6,780 bases of DNA from Alphaproteobacteria bacterium (lineage in GTDB: Bacteria; Pseudomonadota; Alphaproteobacteria; ATCC43930; CGMCC-115725). Location of the stretch: NCBI GenBank assembly GCA_028866355.1, contig JAGWIH010000123.1, forward strand, positions 1 through 6,780. Reading direction: 5' to 3'. A program made the translations under genes and the position numbers. Of the stretch, positions 5,523 through 6,780 are shown piece after piece (the first letter of the stretch is position 1; every line of letters begins with the position of its first letter). Below the pieces are notes generated by a model, which did not search any database, had not been told where the DNA came from, and was given only the letters and a program-made list of their open reading frames with translations.

Positions 5523-6780
5523 GCGATTGACGGCGGCTTCGGTCCGCCGGTCGCCCAATCGAGCAATTCGACCGTGTGGACGACCGGCACGTCAGTCCCC
5601 GACGCGATCTGGGCGATGCAGCCGATATTGCCGGCGGCGACGATCTCGGGCCGGGTGCTTTCGAGGTTGGCGACTTTGCGCCGGCGTAACTGGTCCGCGA
5701 TCTTCGGCTGCATCAGGTTATAGGTGCCGGCCGAGCCGCAGCACAAATGCGCCTCCGGCGGATCGAGCACGGTGAAACCCACCTTGGCCAATAGCGCCGC
5801 GGGCTGTGCGTGAATGCGCTGTCCGTGTTGCAGCGAGCATGCCGAGTGATAGACGACGCGGCGGCCGGTGATGGCGGGATTCGGCGTCAGCGCCAACATC
5901 GCAGCGACCTCGCTGATGTCCTTGGCAAGGGTGGAAATTCGGGCGGCCCCGGCGGCGTAGGCCGGATCGGTCCGCAGCATGAAGCCGTAATCCTTGACCG
6001 TCGTGCCGCAACCCGACGCATTGACCACGATCGCGTCGAGGCCCGCGCCTTCAAGCTCGCGCGTCCAGGCATCGATGTTGGCGCGCGCATAATCGCCCGC
6101 GTCGTGGCCCATATGGTGCGTCAACGAACCGCAACAGCCGGCGCCGGCGGTAATCACGACCTCGCAGCCGTGACGCGTCAGCAGCCGTACGGTCGCGTCG
6201 TTGATCGCGGGATCGAGCACTTGCTGGACGCAGCCAGCCAAAAGCGCGACACGCATGCGGCGTGGACCGGCCGCGGGAAAGATTCGCGCGCGCTCGGTCA
6301 TGCCCGCCGCCGGCAGTCGCGCTGGCAACAGCCTACCCATCGCACCAAAACGGCCGGGTAACGCCCGCAGAACCGGCTTGACGAACCGCGCCAGGCGCAT
6401 CGTCGAACGGAAGCGGCCGACATGCGGCATGGTCGCGGCGAGAATGCCACGCAGCAGACGCTCGACAACCGGCCGACGATAAGTCTTCTCGACGTGACGG
6501 CGCCCCTCGTCGATCAGGTGCATGTAGTGGACGCCGGAGGGACAGGTCGTCATGCAGGCGAGACACGACAGACAGCGATCGAGATGGGTCGCGACTTGGC
6601 GGGTGGCCGGTCGCTGGTTCTCGAGCATGTCCTTGATGAGATAGATGCGGCCGCGCGGCCCATCGAGTTCGTCGCCGAGCAGCACATAGGTCGGACAGGT
6701 CGCGTTGCAGAATCCGCAATGGACGCAGGCGCGGAGAATCTTGTTCGCCTCGGCGATGGCGGGATCGGCCAGCTGTTTCG
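5519..6780 (-). CDS. glcF: glycolate oxidase iron-sulfur subunit GlcF (5' end outside window)
   Basis: Subunit of the membrane-associated glycolate oxidase (GlcDEF), which oxidises glycolate to glyoxylate and passes electrons to the respiratory chain. 419 residues are visible; by comparison with the family about ten N-terminal residues are missing beyond 6780. Numbering from the first complete codon, the two ferredoxin-like [4Fe-4S] motifs are CVHCGFCNATCP (C18, C21, C24, C28) and CLSCLACMTTCP (C69, C72, C75, C79). Between them is LLGDELDGPRGRIYLIKDML. Two CCG domains follow, seen as LLAGCVQQ with GCCGSLTHHMG and as YHSACSLQHGQR with LCCGSAGTYN. A GTG at 6683-6685 could be mistaken for the start, but the first cluster motif lies in frame upstream of it, so the gene runs off the window. 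glcD and glcE would be expected beyond 6780. The TAA overlaps the stop of the convergent TVP38 gene. Confidence 0.96.
   Translation of the reverse strand, partial: KQLADPAIAEANKILRACVHCGFCNATCPTYVLLGDELDGPRGRIYLIKDMLENQRPATRQVATHLDRCLSCLACMTTCPSGVHYMHLIDEGRRHVEKTYRRPVVERLLRGILAATMPHVGRFRSTMRLARFVKPVLRALPGRFGAMGRLLPARLPAAGMTERARIFPAAGPRRMRVALLAGCVQQVLDPAINDATVRLLTRHGCEVVITAGAGCCGSLTHHMGHDAGDYARANIDAWTRELEGAGLDAIVVNASGCGTTVKDYGFMLRTDPAYAAGAARISTLAKDISEVAAMLALTPNPAITGRRVVYHSACSLQHGQRIHAQPAALLAKVGFTVLDPPEAHLCCGSAGTYNLMQPKIADQLRRRKVANLESTRPEIVAAGNIGCIAQIASGTDVPVVHTVELLDWATGGPKPPSIA
5531..5549. other. GC hairpin at the TVP38/glcF convergent junction
   Basis: CGGCGG-cttcggt-CCGCCG is a perfect 6-bp stem starting 8 nt after the TVP38 stop, within the last codons of glcF. 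In the rightward RNA the loop reads cUUCGg plus one bulged U, a stable tetraloop form. No T-tract follows on either strand. It may mark or protect the 3' end of one or both transcripts, or be chance in GC-rich coding DNA. Confidence 0.35.

Noticed and set aside
6683..6685. GTG as the start codon of glcF
   Set aside because: The first [4Fe-4S] motif and other conserved GlcF sequence continue in frame to the window edge, so the true start is outside.

Overview
The window is GC-rich, densely packed chromosomal DNA with no mobile elements, RNA genes or CRISPR. Gene content and protein style (a rhizobial-type pyruvate kinase, a GlcF very close to alphaproteobacterial forms, strong G/C preference at third codon positions) suggest an alphaproteobacterium of the order Hyphomicrobiales, perhaps near Xanthobacteraceae or Nitrobacteraceae. 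That placement is inferred from recognition of the proteins, not from a search.

Layout. Positions 1-51 hold what looks like the last 16 codons of an upstream gene, ending one base before pyruvate kinase (pyk, 53-1471, +). Pyk meets a leftward pair tail to tail with no spacer. That pair is DUF1800 (2701-4035, -) followed 5 nt later by a Tat-exported DUF1501 protein (1472-2695, -). A 102-nt divergent intergenic region (4036-4137) separates DUF1800 from a rightward pair: a DPM1-type family 2 glycosyltransferase (4138-4851) and a TVP38/TMEM64 (DedA-superfamily) membrane protein (4848-5522), which overlap by ATGA. The membrane protein gene then overlaps by 4 nt the end of a leftward glcF (5519-6780, 5' end outside the window).

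How the genes fit together. Pyk is lower glycolysis and carries the residue set of K+-independent pyruvate kinases. GlcF is the two-[4Fe-4S] subunit of glycolate oxidase; glcD and glcE are not in the window but would be expected upstream of it, to the right. DUF1800/DUF1501 is a widespread, conserved gene pair of unknown function. The glycosyltransferase and the TVP38 protein are translationally coupled. A plausible but unproven reading is that the first makes a polyprenyl-phosphate sugar and the second moves lipid across the inner membrane.

The most interesting points are the glycosyltransferase-TVP38 coupling, the exported/non-exported asymmetry of the DUF1501/DUF1800 pair, a possible leaderless promoter with an inverted repeat over its -35 position in the single real intergenic region, and two convergent gene pairs whose stop codons abut or overlap, each with a GC hairpin hidden in the last codons of the facing gene. 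I see no clear-cut new defence or mobile system here.
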